Positions 1 to 8,992 of a DNA stretch of 64,000 bases are shown in pieces (position 1 is the stretch's first letter; every line of letters starts with the position of its first letter). A program made the translations under genes and the position numbers. This DNA comes from Salinimicrobium marinum (lineage in GTDB: Bacteria > Bacteroidota > Bacteroidia > Flavobacteriales > Flavobacteriaceae), in assembly GCF_014651535.1 (NCBI RefSeq), contig NZ_BMXB01000006.1, positions 1 to 64,000 of the forward strand. The letters are read 5' to 3'. A model generated the notes under the pieces. That model saw nothing but the letters and a program-made list of their open reading frames with translations. It was not told the DNA's origin and made no database searches.

Positions 1-73
1 TAAAACCCCTATAAACGAGCTTTTTATGAATATAGATTATAGTAATGTCAAAGAACTTGATTATAACCAACTG

Positions 74-274
74 TCACTCAGTCTCTTTTAACTGGACAGT
101 ACTGAAATCAGGATTATTATAATTCATACTGCCATAGTGTAAGGTGGTATCATAGCCTAATGATTCGGCAATAACGATGTGTCCGTATTCATGGCTTATA
201 GTTCCTATTGCAGTGAATAATACAAATGTGAGTGACAGAAAAATGAGGGGCTTTATTCTAACTGAGAAATCCAT
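74..274 (-). pseudogene. M50-like zinc metalloprotease N-terminal fragment
   Basis: This 66-codon frame starts with a hydrophobic segment (about residues 8-25) running directly into HEYGH (about 28-32), the HExxH zinc motif as found at the start of membrane-embedded M50-type peptidases, followed by a GYDTTLHYGSMNY stretch. Real M50-type proteins continue for 150 or more residues and supply a further zinc ligand in a later helix. Here a TGA stops the frame at 74, and the same frame then stays open for the 24 codons left before the window edge. It may be a degraded gene, a gene cut by a point stop, or a sequencing error. The fold assignment rests on the motif alone and no function is claimed. 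Confidence 0.5.
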
Positions 275-407
275 TTAAAACTGGCTGAAGTCGTGAGTAA
301 TATCCTGCAACTGATTCTGTATTAAAGCTATATGAATTTTGTAAACTTAACAATATATTCAATATAGTAGCCAGTCCTTCAGATAAGCTTTTTCTTTAGA
401 CTTAACT

Positions 408-1373
408 TTAATTCCCCGATTCCTCCCTCAACTCCCTTTTCCTGTATTTTTCAGCAAATATGGCAATGACCAGTAACTGAGTCGTATGGTAGAGCATGAT
501 AGGGAGAAGGAGCAATCCTGTATTTGCTGCATTTCCAAAGATGATGTTTACCATGACTGATGCGTGTACCAAAGATTTTTTGGTTCCGCAGAATTTTGCG
601 GTGATGGTATCTTCAATGCTGAAGCCGAATATTTTACAGATATAACCTATTCCGTAGTAAACAACGAAAAACAGAACGATCACAGCGGCGAATAATTTTA
701 TTAGGTTTAACGCACTCACCGATGCAAAAAAGTCGGACGCGAAGGAGGTGCTAAAGCTGGAATACACGATCAACAGGATGATGCTTTTGTCAAACAAGCT
801 AAGTTGTTTGCTGTATCGTTTGGCCAGTTCGCCCAGGAAGCGCTGTAGAAATAAACCTATCACCAGGGGCAGTACAATTTGTATAAAGAGCTTTAAAATA
901 ACATCTCCAAAATGAAATTCCGATGAATTTCCCAAAAAGAAACTCAGCCACAAGGGAGTGGCTACAATACCAATTAATCCCGATAAACTGGCATTAAAAA
1001 TGGCAGTTGGCAGGTTTCCTCGGGCCAGGGAAACCATAACGATCGAGGAGGAAACTGTAGATGGCAGAGCTCCCAGGAAAAACAAAGCAATCCAGAAATC
1101 TGATGCTGTTCCACCCTCAAAAAGCGGAATAAATAACAGGATCAATAACGGAAAAACAATAAATGTGGTAACCTGTATGAGGATGTGTGATTTGTAGTTC
1201 AGGAAACCCAACCGGAATTCTGCCGGAGATAATTTTAATCCGTAGAAAAAGAAAATGAAGCCTATCCCGATATCAGTGATGGTTTTTAGCGGGAGCAGGT
1301 CGTTTCCCTGCGGAAAGAAATAGGCAACCACAATGGCCAGCAGCAGCGAAGCTATAAATCCGTTGAACTTCAA
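408..1373 (-). CDS. SBF-like (bile acid:Na+ symporter family) membrane transporter
   Basis: This 321-residue integral membrane protein has about nine or ten hydrophobic segments and resembles the SBF-like/YfeH branch of the bile-acid:sodium symporter superfamily, recognisable from the opening helix and the FFFYGLKLSP segment around residues 41-50. Members move organic anions with Na+; the substrate here cannot be inferred. The only usable start is a TTG at 1371-1373, one base after the stop of the upstream thioesterase gene, so translation is probably coupled to it. The C-terminus is short and basic (KYRKRELREESGN). The length is normal for the family. Confidence 0.85.
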   Translation of the reverse strand: MKFNGFIASLLLAIVVAYFFPQGNDLLPLKTITDIGIGFIFFFYGLKLSPAEFRLGFLNYKSHILIQVTTFIVFPLLILLFIPLFEGGTASDFWIALFFLGALPSTVSSSIVMVSLARGNLPTAIFNASLSGLIGIVATPLWLSFFLGNSSEFHFGDVILKLFIQIVLPLVIGLFLQRFLGELAKRYSKQLSLFDKSIILLIVYSSFSTSFASDFFASVSALNLIKLFAAVIVLFFVVYYGIGYICKIFGFSIEDTITAKFCGTKKSLVHASVMVNIIFGNAANTGLLLLPIMLYHTTQLLVIAIFAEKYRKRELREESGN

Positions 1374-1374
1374 A

Positions 1375-1914
1375 TTACATCTCTATTTTCACGTTATCAA
1401 GCTCCTGAATATGCAGGTATTCTTCCGAAATAAAATCGGTGTCATTGAATTCTTTCCGGCGCTTTACCTTGTTTTCAAGACGTTTCAGGCTTTTGGCAAA
1501 ACGTCTTAGCTCTTCCCTGGATTTTAACATGAGTCCGGGTACGGGAACAGATTTTCCTTCCTCGTTCTTTGCCACCATCGTAAAATAGGATGAATTACAA
1601 TGTTTTTTCTCACCTGTCCTGATGTTCTCGGCCTCCACCCGAATCCCAATTACCATGGAGCTGGAACCAATCGAATTAACCGATGCTTTCATCGTAACCA
1701 GTTCCCCGATTTCGATAGGTTTCAAAAAATCCACCGTATCCACGCTTGCAGTAACGCAATAAGCGCCCGAATGTTTGGAGGCGCAGGCGAATGCAATCTG
1801 ATCCAGAAGCGATAAAATATATCCTCCGTGGATCTTTCCGTTAAAGTTGGAATGGGAGGGAAGCATTAATTCTGAAATGGTTACCTGGGAATCTTCTACT
1901 TTTTTAAATGTCAT
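1375..1914 (-). CDS. Hotdog-fold acyl-CoA thioesterase
   Basis: The protein is a single 4HBT hotdog domain that hydrolyses acyl-CoA thioesters in the cytoplasm. With the ATG at 1912-1914 as start (179 residues), N25-G-K-I-H29-G-G and D38 form the N...HGG...D active-site pattern of YciA/BFIT-type thioesterases, and the YFTMVA strand near 110 is typical. About 50 charged residues follow the domain, a common tail in flavobacterial members. An upstream in-frame ATG at 1956 would add 14 residues that do not look conserved, so the inner start is preferred. It is the first gene of a two-gene unit with the SBF-like transporter. The natural acyl-CoA cannot be inferred. Confidence 0.88.
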   Translation of the reverse strand: MTFKKVEDSQVTISELMLPSHSNFNGKIHGGYILSLLDQIAFACASKHSGAYCVTASVDTVDFLKPIEIGELVTMKASVNSIGSSSMVIGIRVEAENIRTGEKKHCNSSYFTMVAKNEEGKSVPVPGLMLKSREELRRFAKSLKRLENKVKRRKEFNDTDFISEEYLHIQELDNVKIEM

Positions 1915-2108
1915 TGTTCGTTGTGTTTTTTTATTGAGGACTTGCCCCCAAACCACCTGAAGGTGCTGTAATTGTTGGTTTTATTTTCATGCAAAAGGTC
2001 AGAGATTTTTGCAAAGGGAGCAAAGGAAGAAATTCCAATTAGAAAATTCTAAATTTCCAGGACAATATTGAAATTGAAATAACTTTTCTCTTTCCTCTTT
2101 TTCTTTTC

Positions 2109-2133
2109 CCTCTAACCTCTAACCTCTAACCTC
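2109..2133. repeat. Heptamer tandem repeat CCTCTAA, about 3.5 copies
   Basis: A period-7 array lies just downstream of, and slightly overlapping, the 3' end of the serine hydrolase gene. A second heptamer array with a different unit (CACAACT) lies at 56038-56065 before dnaE. Both are pyrimidine/adenine-rich on one strand. Confidence 0.8.
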
Positions 2134-3270
2134 AGAATATATTCTGTTAAGGAACTCCTCGATCTTTGAAGGTTCCAGCCAGCGCGTTACGATCACCAGG
2201 CCGTTTTCCTGGTCTACAATGATGAAATTACCACCAAATCCTGCAGCATAGAAAACGTGTTCCGGAACATTTTCCCAGTTTCTTGATCCCTGCCGATTCA
2301 GCCACCACATATATCCGTAATTTGGATTTACTTCTGAAGGAACCATCGCTTGCTTCACTAATTCCTCAGGAATTAGCTGATTTCCGTTCCAGTTTCCGTT
2401 GTTCAGGAAGAGAAGTCCGAAGCGTGCCATGTCTTCGGTATTAATAAACATTCCGCCGCCCGAATGTCCGCCGCCGCTTACCGACTGCATTTTGAGTCCG
2501 TCGATGGTCACCCATGAATTTTCATAGCCGTACCAGCGCCAGGTTGAGGAACCACCGATGGGATCCATAATTTCCTCTTGTAATACTTGCGGAAGAGGTT
2601 TTCTGAAAACATTCAGCAGCGAATACGCCAGCACGTTCACGCGGACATCGTTATATTTGTAATGAGTTCCTGGTTCATTCAGTTCCCGAGCCCTCCAGCT
2701 GTCAATCGTTCCCGAAGAAGGTGGACGGTCGGCCCAGTCGAACGAATTCCAAAGTTCTCCACTCCAGTCAGAAGTCTGGTGCAGTAAATGTTCCCAGGTA
2801 ATTCTGCCGTTGTGCTCTCCCTCAAAAGTATCATCCCAAATGTATTTTGCCACCGGCTCATTGACTTCAAAAAGTCCTTCTTCCATGGCTAAAAGTGCTG
2901 TTGTGGAAAGAAAACTTTTGGTGACGCTAAAAGTCATATCCACCCTTTTCGTATCTCCCCAACTAGAGATGAGGTATCCGTTTTTAAGGATCATTCCGGC
3001 AGGTCCGCCGCGCCTCTTCGTTGGTCCTAAAATTTCGTGGAAAGGTTCATTTTGAAAACCTTTCAGGATAGCCTGTCGCAGGTCCCTGGATTCTGAATAT
3101 TCGTTTTCCTCTGCAAACTGAATGGCTCCAGAAAAATCAAGATCATAGGTAGATGCCGCTCTTTCTTCCCAGGTTCCTTCTGAAGGAAAGTAAATTTCCT
3201 GTGCCGAAAGGTTCAGCATTAAAAAGAAAATCAGAATTACAGAAAAAAGGTTCTTATAAGTAGTGCTCAT
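2119..3270 (-). CDS. Exported serine hydrolase, class C beta-lactamase fold
   Basis: The protein (383 residues) opens with a signal peptide (about 1-23, ending LSAQ) and belongs to the beta-lactamase/penicillin-binding-protein-like serine hydrolases. The nucleophile motif S-x-x-K is at 115-118 (SVTK), a Tyr-Asn pair at 206-207 stands where the family has Y-x-N, and a HSGGG loop lies near 269-273. Such proteins are usually periplasmic esterases or peptidases rather than antibiotic-degrading enzymes, so resistance should not be inferred. It stands alone between the thioesterase unit and rmuC, and its 3' end overlaps a heptamer repeat array. The substrate is unknown. Confidence 0.85.
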   Translation of the reverse strand: MSTTYKNLFSVILIFFLMLNLSAQEIYFPSEGTWEERAASTYDLDFSGAIQFAEENEYSESRDLRQAILKGFQNEPFHEILGPTKRRGGPAGMILKNGYLISSWGDTKRVDMTFSVTKSFLSTTALLAMEEGLFEVNEPVAKYIWDDTFEGEHNGRITWEHLLHQTSDWSGELWNSFDWADRPPSSGTIDSWRARELNEPGTHYKYNDVRVNVLAYSLLNVFRKPLPQVLQEEIMDPIGGSSTWRWYGYENSWVTIDGLKMQSVSGGGHSGGGMFINTEDMARFGLLFLNNGNWNGNQLIPEELVKQAMVPSEVNPNYGYMWWLNRQGSRNWENVPEHVFYAAGFGGNFIIVDQENGLVIVTRWLEPSKIEEFLNRIYSEVRG

Positions 3271-3346
3271 CTTTACTTTTGATTTAGTTGTTTATTAACC
3301 TACGGATGCACTTATATTCAAGTTGCTGCCGCGGTATGTAAAAATA

Positions 3347-4750
3347 TTAATTCAAAGTCTTTTCCTCATTTTCTTCACTAGCTCTTCTCACCACAGATTC
3401 CGGAAGGGATTTTTTGGCTTTTGCACCCATTCTTTTCAGTTTTTCTACACGGGTGATGAGGTTTCCGGTACCGTCAAAAAGTTTGTTCATGGCAGATTTA
3501 TAGCCGTCTTTGGCTTCATCTATTTTCTTTCCAACGGTGGTAAGATCGGTCATTAATCCGTGGAATTTATCGTACAGGGCGCCTGCCTGTCGGGCAATCT
3601 CCAAGGCATTCCGTTGTTGCTTTTCATTGGTCCACATACTGTCAATCGTCCGCAGGGTGGCCAGCAGCGTCGCCGGAGTCACAATAACGATATTTTTCTC
3701 AAAAGCCCAGTTGTAAAAGCTGTTGTCGTGGTTGATAGCCACGGCAAAAGCCGGTTCTATTGGCACGAAAAGCAGGACAAACGACGGACTTTCGATTTTG
3801 TACAGGTCGTGATAATTTTTGGAGCTGAGTTGCTCAATGTGGCGCTTCAGGGAATTGATATGATCTCTTAAGTGCTTTGCCCGCAGATCCTCGTCCTCCT
3901 CATTCACAAAACGCTCGTAAGCACTTAAAGAAACTTTGGAATCAATGATCATTTTCTTGTTGTCGGGCAGGTGGATCACCACATCGGGAAGCACTCTTTT
4001 TCCATCTTCGGTGGTAAATCCTGTTTGAACAAAATATTCCCGGTCCTTCTCGAGTCCCGATTTCTCCAGAACCCGTTCCAGCACCAGTTCGCCCCAGTTT
4101 CCCTGCATTTTGCTGTCGCCTTTCAGGGCTTTGGTGAGGTTTACAGCCTCCTTGCTCATTTGCTCATTCAGCTCTTTAAGTCCGCGAATTTGCTCCTGAA
4201 GCTGGGAATTCCTGCCTATACTGTCTTTATGAGTGTCTTCCACGCGTTTCTCGAAACTCAGGATCTTCTCCTGCAACGGCGTCAGGATATTCTGAAGGTT
4301 TTCTTTATTCTGAAGGGTGAATTTTTCTGATTTCTGGTCCAGGATCTTGTTTGCCAGATTCTCAAATTCTTTAGTGAATTTCTCCTGAAGCTTTTCCACT
4401 TCAGCTTTCTGCTCCTGATTTCTTTGGTAAAGATTCTCGAATTCGGAATTTCTGCGGGTGAGTTCGTTGTTCAGAAAGTCTTTTTCTTTCCTGATCTCTT
4501 CCCGCTCGCCGCAAACATCATCCAGCTGTTTCTCTACAGATTTTTTTGCTTCCTGCGATTGCAGCCTAAGTTCTTCCAGCTGCTGCTGCACCTGATGCTT
4601 ATAATTTTCAAACTGAATATTAAGCTGACTGTTTCTTTCCTCTAACGCACTCTGGGCACTTTTACTTTTCAAATTGGCAATAAAAATCCCAATAAAGGCA
4701 CCGACTGCAAAGACAATTAAAAAGCCGGCAATTAATATAAGTTCATTCAT
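3347..4750 (-). CDS. rmuC: DNA recombination protein RmuC
   Basis: RmuC family protein of 467 residues. It has one N-terminal membrane helix (about 5-26), a long charged coiled coil (about 30-190) and the RmuC catalytic-like domain (about 190-420) with GNWGELVLERVLEKSGL and the PDVVIHLPDNK...IIDSKVSL block that is the family hallmark and resembles a PD-(D/E)xK nuclease core. In E. coli RmuC limits inversion at short inverted repeats; the biochemical activity is inferred from the fold. A TATCTTTG promoter box lies upstream on the minus strand. Three overlapping candidate ATGs occur at the start; only the one at 4748-4750 is in frame. It is divergent from recN. Confidence 0.93.
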   Translation of the reverse strand: MNELILIAGFLIVFAVGAFIGIFIANLKSKSAQSALEERNSQLNIQFENYKHQVQQQLEELRLQSQEAKKSVEKQLDDVCGEREEIRKEKDFLNNELTRRNSEFENLYQRNQEQKAEVEKLQEKFTKEFENLANKILDQKSEKFTLQNKENLQNILTPLQEKILSFEKRVEDTHKDSIGRNSQLQEQIRGLKELNEQMSKEAVNLTKALKGDSKMQGNWGELVLERVLEKSGLEKDREYFVQTGFTTEDGKRVLPDVVIHLPDNKKMIIDSKVSLSAYERFVNEEDEDLRAKHLRDHINSLKRHIEQLSSKNYHDLYKIESPSFVLLFVPIEPAFAVAINHDNSFYNWAFEKNIVIVTPATLLATLRTIDSMWTNEKQQRNALEIARQAGALYDKFHGLMTDLTTVGKKIDEAKDGYKSAMNKLFDGTGNLITRVEKLKRMGAKAKKSLPESVVRRASEENEEKTLN

Positions 4751-4765
4751 TCATAACAGTTTTTT

Positions 4766-4773
4766 CAAAGATA
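4766..4773 (-). promoter_or_regulatory. Predicted -7 box of rmuC
   Basis: The minus strand reads TATCTTTG, an exact match to the Bacteroidota -7 consensus TAnnTTTG, 16 bases upstream of the rmuC ATG. No clear -33 TTG was found at the expected spacing. Confidence 0.5.
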
Positions 4774-4859
4774 ATTATTTTTGGGAAGGAGGTTTGTTGA
4801 AAAGGTAGAAGTACGAGGGACGAAATGAGAGGTGTGAGAATAAATTCTTTTTGGAATAT

Positions 4860-5000
4860 CAATTTAATTGGTGTTGGGCTAAAGCCCCATATATGTACGA
4901 TATTGACCCTCTGGCTAAAGCCGGAGGCAATGAACGCTACCGTGATGACTTTTTCAATTTGGTTTTCAGCCCAAATCACAAAGGAGCAAAACTTCCCTCT
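4860..5000. repeat. Intergenic GGCTAAAGCC double-hairpin element
   Basis: The 349-base gap between rmuC and recN contains two hairpins with the same core. One is GGGCTAAAGCCC (4876-4887), a perfect palindrome; the other lies at 4908-4927, with GGCTAAAGCC flanked by CCTC and GAGG. Reading frames crossing it on both strands have no recognisable protein and are judged spurious. It looks like a dispersed non-coding repeat; no second copy was noticed in this window. Confidence 0.6.
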
Positions 5001-5099
5001 TTGGGTGCCAGGAGGCTTTAACCTTTTAAACAACAAACAGAAAACGATCTTTGATTCAGAAAAAAATCTCACGTATCTTTATCCAAAATTTTAAATCCA

Positions 5100-6752
5100 T
5101 TGCTTACAACGCTTTCTATAAAGAATTACGCTCTCATTGAGGATATAAAAATCGATCTTCAGGAGGGGTTTACTATTATAACCGGGGAAACCGGTGCCGG
5201 GAAATCTATTATGCTGGGTGCTCTTTCCCTTTTATTGGGGAAAAGGGCAGATTACAGCGCGATTCGTGATAATGAGAAGAAATGTGTGATAGAAGGAACT
5301 TTTAATGTGTCTGCCTACCAGTTACAGCCACTTTTTACTTCCGAAGATCTGGATTACGAAGAGCAAACCATCATTAGAAGGGAGATTTTACCTTCCGGAA
5401 AATCCCGGGCTTTTGTCAATGACACGCCGGCAAACCTGAATTCACTTCAAGCACTGGGGGAGCATCTTCTTGATATTCACAGTCAGCATGAAACCCAGAG
5501 TCTTGGGGATAATGACTATCAATTTATGGTGGTAGACGTGCTTGCGAAAAATGCTGCACATTTAAAGAAATACCGGAAATCTTTACTGGAATACAAAGCT
5601 TTTCAAAAGGAGCTGGAGGTTTTAAAAGAGGCCCAGGCGCAGGCTACCAAAGAATATGATTACAATCTGTTTCTTCTGAATGAGATACGCTCAGCAAAAC
5701 TGGAAGACGGAATGCAGGAGGAGCTGGAAGAACGTTATGAGGAGCTCAGCAATGTGGAAGAACTGAAGGAGCAGTTGGGCGCAGCAGTGAATTCGATTCA
5801 ACAGGAAGAAATTGGGACGGTAAATACGTTGAAAGAAGCCAAAAACAGTCTTCAGAAAATATCTCTGATTTCGGCGTCTTACCAGCAGTTGTTTGAGCGG
5901 CTGCAAAGCGTGTTCATTGAACTGGATGACATTGCGGTAGAACTGGAAAATGCATTAGAAAAAGTAGAAGCAAATCCCGAGGAGCTGGAGCAGGTAAATG
6001 CAAGACTTCAGTTGTTATACAACCTTCAGAAGAAGCACATGGTCTCTACAGTTTCAGAATTAAAGGAGATCGAAAAAGAGCTTTCTGAAAAAGTAGCAGT
6101 TTCAGAAAATGCAGAAGAAGAGATCGCAAAAGCCGAAAAAAATATTTCAGCTAAGAAAAAGGAGCTGGAAGAACTGGCGAAGGTGCTACACGACAATCGA
6201 AAAGCTGTTATTCCGGAGTTTATTAAAAAGATCGAAACTATCCTGGCAGATCTTGGCATGCCTAATGCCAACCTTAAGATTCAGCTGGAACGGCAGCAGG
6301 AAGTCTATACCAATGGGCAGGACAAACTTTCCTGGCTGCTGGCGGCCAACAAAGGCGGCAGTTTTAATGAGATGAAAAAAGCAGCTTCGGGCGGGGAAAT
6401 GTCCCGGATCATGCTGGCTGTAAAAAGCATCCTGGCCACGTACAGCAATTTACCGACTATTATTTTTGATGAGATCGACACCGGGGTTTCGGGGGATATC
6501 GCACAGAAAATGGCGGGAATTCTTCAGAAAATGGGTAATGTGATGCAGGTGATCGCCATTACACATTTACCGCAAATTGCCGGGAAAGGAGCTAGTCATT
6601 TCAAGATCTATAAAGAGGATGCGGTGAACAGCACCATCACTAACATTAAAGAGCTCAAAGGAGAGGATAGGATACAGGAGCTAGCTATGATGCTGGGCGG
6701 TAACAACATGAGCGAATCGGCGGTTGCGCACGCAAAAGCTTTACTAAATTAA
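5100..6752 (+). CDS. recN: DNA repair protein RecN
   Basis: SMC-like ATPase of double-strand-break repair, 550 residues as expected. The N-terminal ATPase half has the Walker A GETGAGKS at 29-36, two long coiled-coil arms run from about 150 to 360, and the C-terminal half carries the ABC signature (ASGGEMSR) and Walker B/D-loop (IIFDEIDTGVSG) followed by the switch histidine in AITHLPQIA. RecN binds DNA ends and promotes RecA-dependent repair in the cytoplasm. The start is a TTG (5100-5102); homologues begin with the same MLTxLSIKNYALI sequence, so this non-ATG start is likely correct. No SOS-like palindrome was seen in front of it. Confidence 0.96.
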   Translation: MLTTLSIKNYALIEDIKIDLQEGFTIITGETGAGKSIMLGALSLLLGKRADYSAIRDNEKKCVIEGTFNVSAYQLQPLFTSEDLDYEEQTIIRREILPSGKSRAFVNDTPANLNSLQALGEHLLDIHSQHETQSLGDNDYQFMVVDVLAKNAAHLKKYRKSLLEYKAFQKELEVLKEAQAQATKEYDYNLFLLNEIRSAKLEDGMQEELEERYEELSNVEELKEQLGAAVNSIQQEEIGTVNTLKEAKNSLQKISLISASYQQLFERLQSVFIELDDIAVELENALEKVEANPEELEQVNARLQLLYNLQKKHMVSTVSELKEIEKELSEKVAVSENAEEEIAKAEKNISAKKKELEELAKVLHDNRKAVIPEFIKKIETILADLGMPNANLKIQLERQQEVYTNGQDKLSWLLAANKGGSFNEMKKAASGGEMSRIMLAVKSILATYSNLPTIIFDEIDTGVSGDIAQKMAGILQKMGNVMQVIAITHLPQIAGKGASHFKIYKEDAVNSTITNIKELKGEDRIQELAMMLGGNNMSESAVAHAKALLN

Positions 6753-6798
6753 AATGTTTGCTATCTTTACACGCTTATAATAAATCAAATAATCAACC

Positions 6799-7626
6799 AT
6801 GTCATATAATCTACTAAAAGGAAAAAAAGGAATTATTTTCGGGGCTTTAGATGAAAACTCCATCGCCTGGAAAACAGCCGAACGTGTTCACGAAGAGGGT
6901 GGACAATTTGTTTTAACCAATGCTCCTATCGCTATGAGAATGGGAAATATCAAAGAACTTGCTGAAAAGACAGGTGCCGAGATTATTCCTGCAGATGCCA
7001 CCAAAGTAGAGGATCTGGACAACCTTGTAGAAAAGGCTATGGAAATTTTAGGTGGAAAACTTGATTTTGTGCTTCACTCCATCGGGATGTCTGTAAACGT
7101 TCGTAAAGGGAATCATTATACCGATATGAACTACGATTTCACCGCTAAAGGATGGGACGTTTCTGCGGTTTCTTTCCATAAAACCATGCAAAGCCTTTAT
7201 AAAAAGGATGCCATGAACGAGTGGGGAAGCATTATGGCGCTTTCTTATATTGCCGCTCAAAAAGTTTTTCCAGATTATAATGATATGGCAGATAACAAAG
7301 CTTATCTGGAATCTATCGCCCGCAGTTTCGGATATTTCTTCGGGAAAGAAAAGAATGTTCGTGTGAACACCATTTCCCAGTCTCCAACGCCAACCACTGC
7401 CGGAACCGGAGTGAAAGGTTTCGACGGATTCATCGCTTATGCAGATAAGATGTCTCCGCTTGGGAATGCTACGGGAATGGACTGTGCCAATTATATTATT
7501 ACACTTTTCTCTGATCTTACCAAAAGAGTTACCCTTCAAAACCTGTACAACGACGGCGGATTCTCTAACATGGGAGTAAGTCAGCAGGTGATGGAAGCCT
7601 TTATTGACGGGCAGAAAGAAGAGTAG
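6799..7626 (+). CDS. fabI: Enoyl-[acyl-carrier-protein] reductase (NADH), FabI
   Basis: SDR-fold enzyme that performs the last reduction of each fatty-acid elongation cycle (trans-2-enoyl-ACP to acyl-ACP). The 275 residues match FabI rather than FabL/FabV: the modified N-terminal nucleotide-binding loop GIIFGALDENSIAW (11-24), the catalytic Y-x6-K as Y160/K167, and Y150 as the additional active-site tyrosine position. It lies 46 bases after recN and is followed by the inverted-repeat element at 7671-7875, which likely marks the end of the transcript. TATCTTTA about 30 bases upstream is a one-mismatch -7 box. Confidence 0.96.
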   Translation: MSYNLLKGKKGIIFGALDENSIAWKTAERVHEEGGQFVLTNAPIAMRMGNIKELAEKTGAEIIPADATKVEDLDNLVEKAMEILGGKLDFVLHSIGMSVNVRKGNHYTDMNYDFTAKGWDVSAVSFHKTMQSLYKKDAMNEWGSIMALSYIAAQKVFPDYNDMADNKAYLESIARSFGYFFGKEKNVRVNTISQSPTPTTAGTGVKGFDGFIAYADKMSPLGNATGMDCANYIITLFSDLTKRVTLQNLYNDGGFSNMGVSQQVMEAFIDGQKEE

Positions 7627-7670
7627 TTTCTTTAAAAATTGCTTCGGAAGGAATTCTTCTGAAAAAAGTA

Positions 7671-7875
7671 AGGCTGTTTAGAAAAAATGTCGAAGCTGCC
7701 TGAAAAGCTCTTAATCGTCCTTCTGAATTTATTCCGGAACTAACTAGAACCTGAAACAAGTTCAGGTGGACATGAAAAGTGCTTTTCAGACAGTTTCATT
7801 GCACTTGAAAAATTTCAATTTGTGCTATCCTGAAACAAGTTCAGGTTGACGTGTGAAGTTCTTTCTAAACAGCCT
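7671..7875. repeat. 205-bp intergenic element bounded by perfect 14-bp inverted repeats
   Basis: AGGCTGTTTAGAAA (7671-7684) and its exact reverse complement (7862-7875) bound a region that itself holds two copies of CCTGAAACAAGTTCAGG (7750-7766 and 7829-7845), each followed by a GGAC/TGAC tail, and a degenerate third palindrome around 7717-7742. The inner sequence also has a GCTTTTCAGACAG stretch pairing with CTGCCTGAAAAGC. It fills most of the 325-base gap between fabI and the glycosyltransferase and has no coding potential. A related element is at 48479-48601. Confidence 0.85.
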
Positions 7876-7951
7876 CATTTCATGCTCTTTCTTTGTTACA
7901 AACTGTAGCTTCTCTCCACCTTCCAACGAAATTTCTTTCTACATTTACTAC

Positions 7952-8992
7952 ATGGAAATCTCTTTTTCTTTTATAATTCCTGTGCTCAACAGGCCGGATG
8001 AGATCAGGGAATTGCTGCTGAGTATGGAGCAACTGGATTTTAAAAAGCCGTTCGAAGTAGTGATCATTGAAGATGGCTCTTCCATTAATTCCAGGGATGT
8101 GGCGAATTGTTTTTCAGGGAATCTCAATGTTAGCTACTATGAAAAAGATAATTCTGGTCCCGGGGATTCCCGGAACTACGGAATGCAGATGGCTAAGGGA
8201 AACTACTTCCTGATACTTGATTCCGACGTGATCCTGCCACCCGATTACCTTAAAATTGTTGAAACGGAATTAAACCGAAGCTTCACTCATTGTTTTGGTG
8301 GCCCTGATGCTGCACACGAGAGTTTTTCATCGGTACAGAAAGCCATCAATTATGCCATGACTTCTTTTTTTACCACAGGAGGCATCAGGGGAAATAAGAA
8401 AACGGTGGATAAATTTCAGCCGCGGAGTTTCAATATGGGACTTTCGGCCGAAGCTTTCAAAACCAGCGGCGGTTTTGGCAACATCCATCCCGGTGAAGAC
8501 CCCGATCTCGCCCTTAGGTTACAAAAAGCCGGATATGATACAAGATTATTTCCGGAGGCTGAGGTGTTCCACAAACGAAGAATCGATTGGGTAAAATTTT
8601 ACCGGCAGGTCTATAAATTTGGACTTGTACGTCCTATACTTAACAGCTGGCATCCGGAATCCAACAAAATTACTTACTGGTTCCCAACGCTTTTTTCAGC
8701 AGGATTGGTAGTGGCAGTGATCCTCAGTTTTTTGGGGTATATGCCGTTCCTGTGCCTTTACGTAGCTTACTTTATTGTAATTTTTATAGATGCTTCGGTA
8801 CAGAATAAAAGTGTAGGAATCGGGTTTAAAGCAGTTTGGGCCACTCTTATCCAGTTTTTGGGGTATGGGTTTGGTTTCTGCCGTTCTACCTGCTATATTA
8901 GGCTATTGAATAAAAACCCCCGCGAAGGATTTCCGAAGTTATTTTTTAAAAATGCTAGATACTCTAACAGCCCTCACCAGGACACGATTTAA
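7952..8992 (+). CDS. Family 2 glycosyltransferase, membrane-anchored
   Basis: GT-A fold glycosyltransferase of 346 residues. The start at 7952 gives MEISFSFIIPVLNRPDEI, the canonical GT2 first strand; an ATG 99 bases upstream would add a tail encoded by the inverted-repeat element and is rejected. The nucleotide-sugar binding DSDV motif (about 91-94) serves as D-x-D, GGFGNIHPGEDPDLALRLQKAG near 170-190 carries the catalytic ED pair, and two or three hydrophobic helices at about 245-310 anchor it to the membrane. It presumably transfers a sugar to a lipid or polysaccharide precursor; donor and acceptor are unknown. It overlaps the YbbR-like gene by 41 bases. Confidence 0.85.
   Translation: MEISFSFIIPVLNRPDEIRELLLSMEQLDFKKPFEVVIIEDGSSINSRDVANCFSGNLNVSYYEKDNSGPGDSRNYGMQMAKGNYFLILDSDVILPPDYLKIVETELNRSFTHCFGGPDAAHESFSSVQKAINYAMTSFFTTGGIRGNKKTVDKFQPRSFNMGLSAEAFKTSGGFGNIHPGEDPDLALRLQKAGYDTRLFPEAEVFHKRRIDWVKFYRQVYKFGLVRPILNSWHPESNKITYWFPTLFSAGLVVAVILSFLGYMPFLCLYVAYFIVIFIDASVQNKSVGIGFKAVWATLIQFLGYGFGFCRSTCYIRLLNKNPREGFPKLFFKNARYSNSPHQDTI

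Noticed and set aside
2119-3270. Antibiotic resistance call for the beta-lactamase-fold protein
   Set aside because: The S-x-x-K fold is shared by many esterases and peptidases, and the sequence has no feature specific to a true beta-lactamase.
4743-5094. Two overlapping open frames between rmuC and recN (109 and 89 codons)
   Set aside because: They run across a hairpin repeat on both strands, have no recognisable domain and odd composition; the region is better explained as a dispersed non-coding element.
7048-7539. Antisense 163-codon frame inside fabI
   Set aside because: It is the opposite strand of the conserved fabI gene and shows no domain of its own.
7853-7951. N-terminal extension of the glycosyltransferase
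   Set aside because: Its start lies in the inverted-repeat element, while MEISFSFIIPVLN at 7952 is the normal GT2 start.
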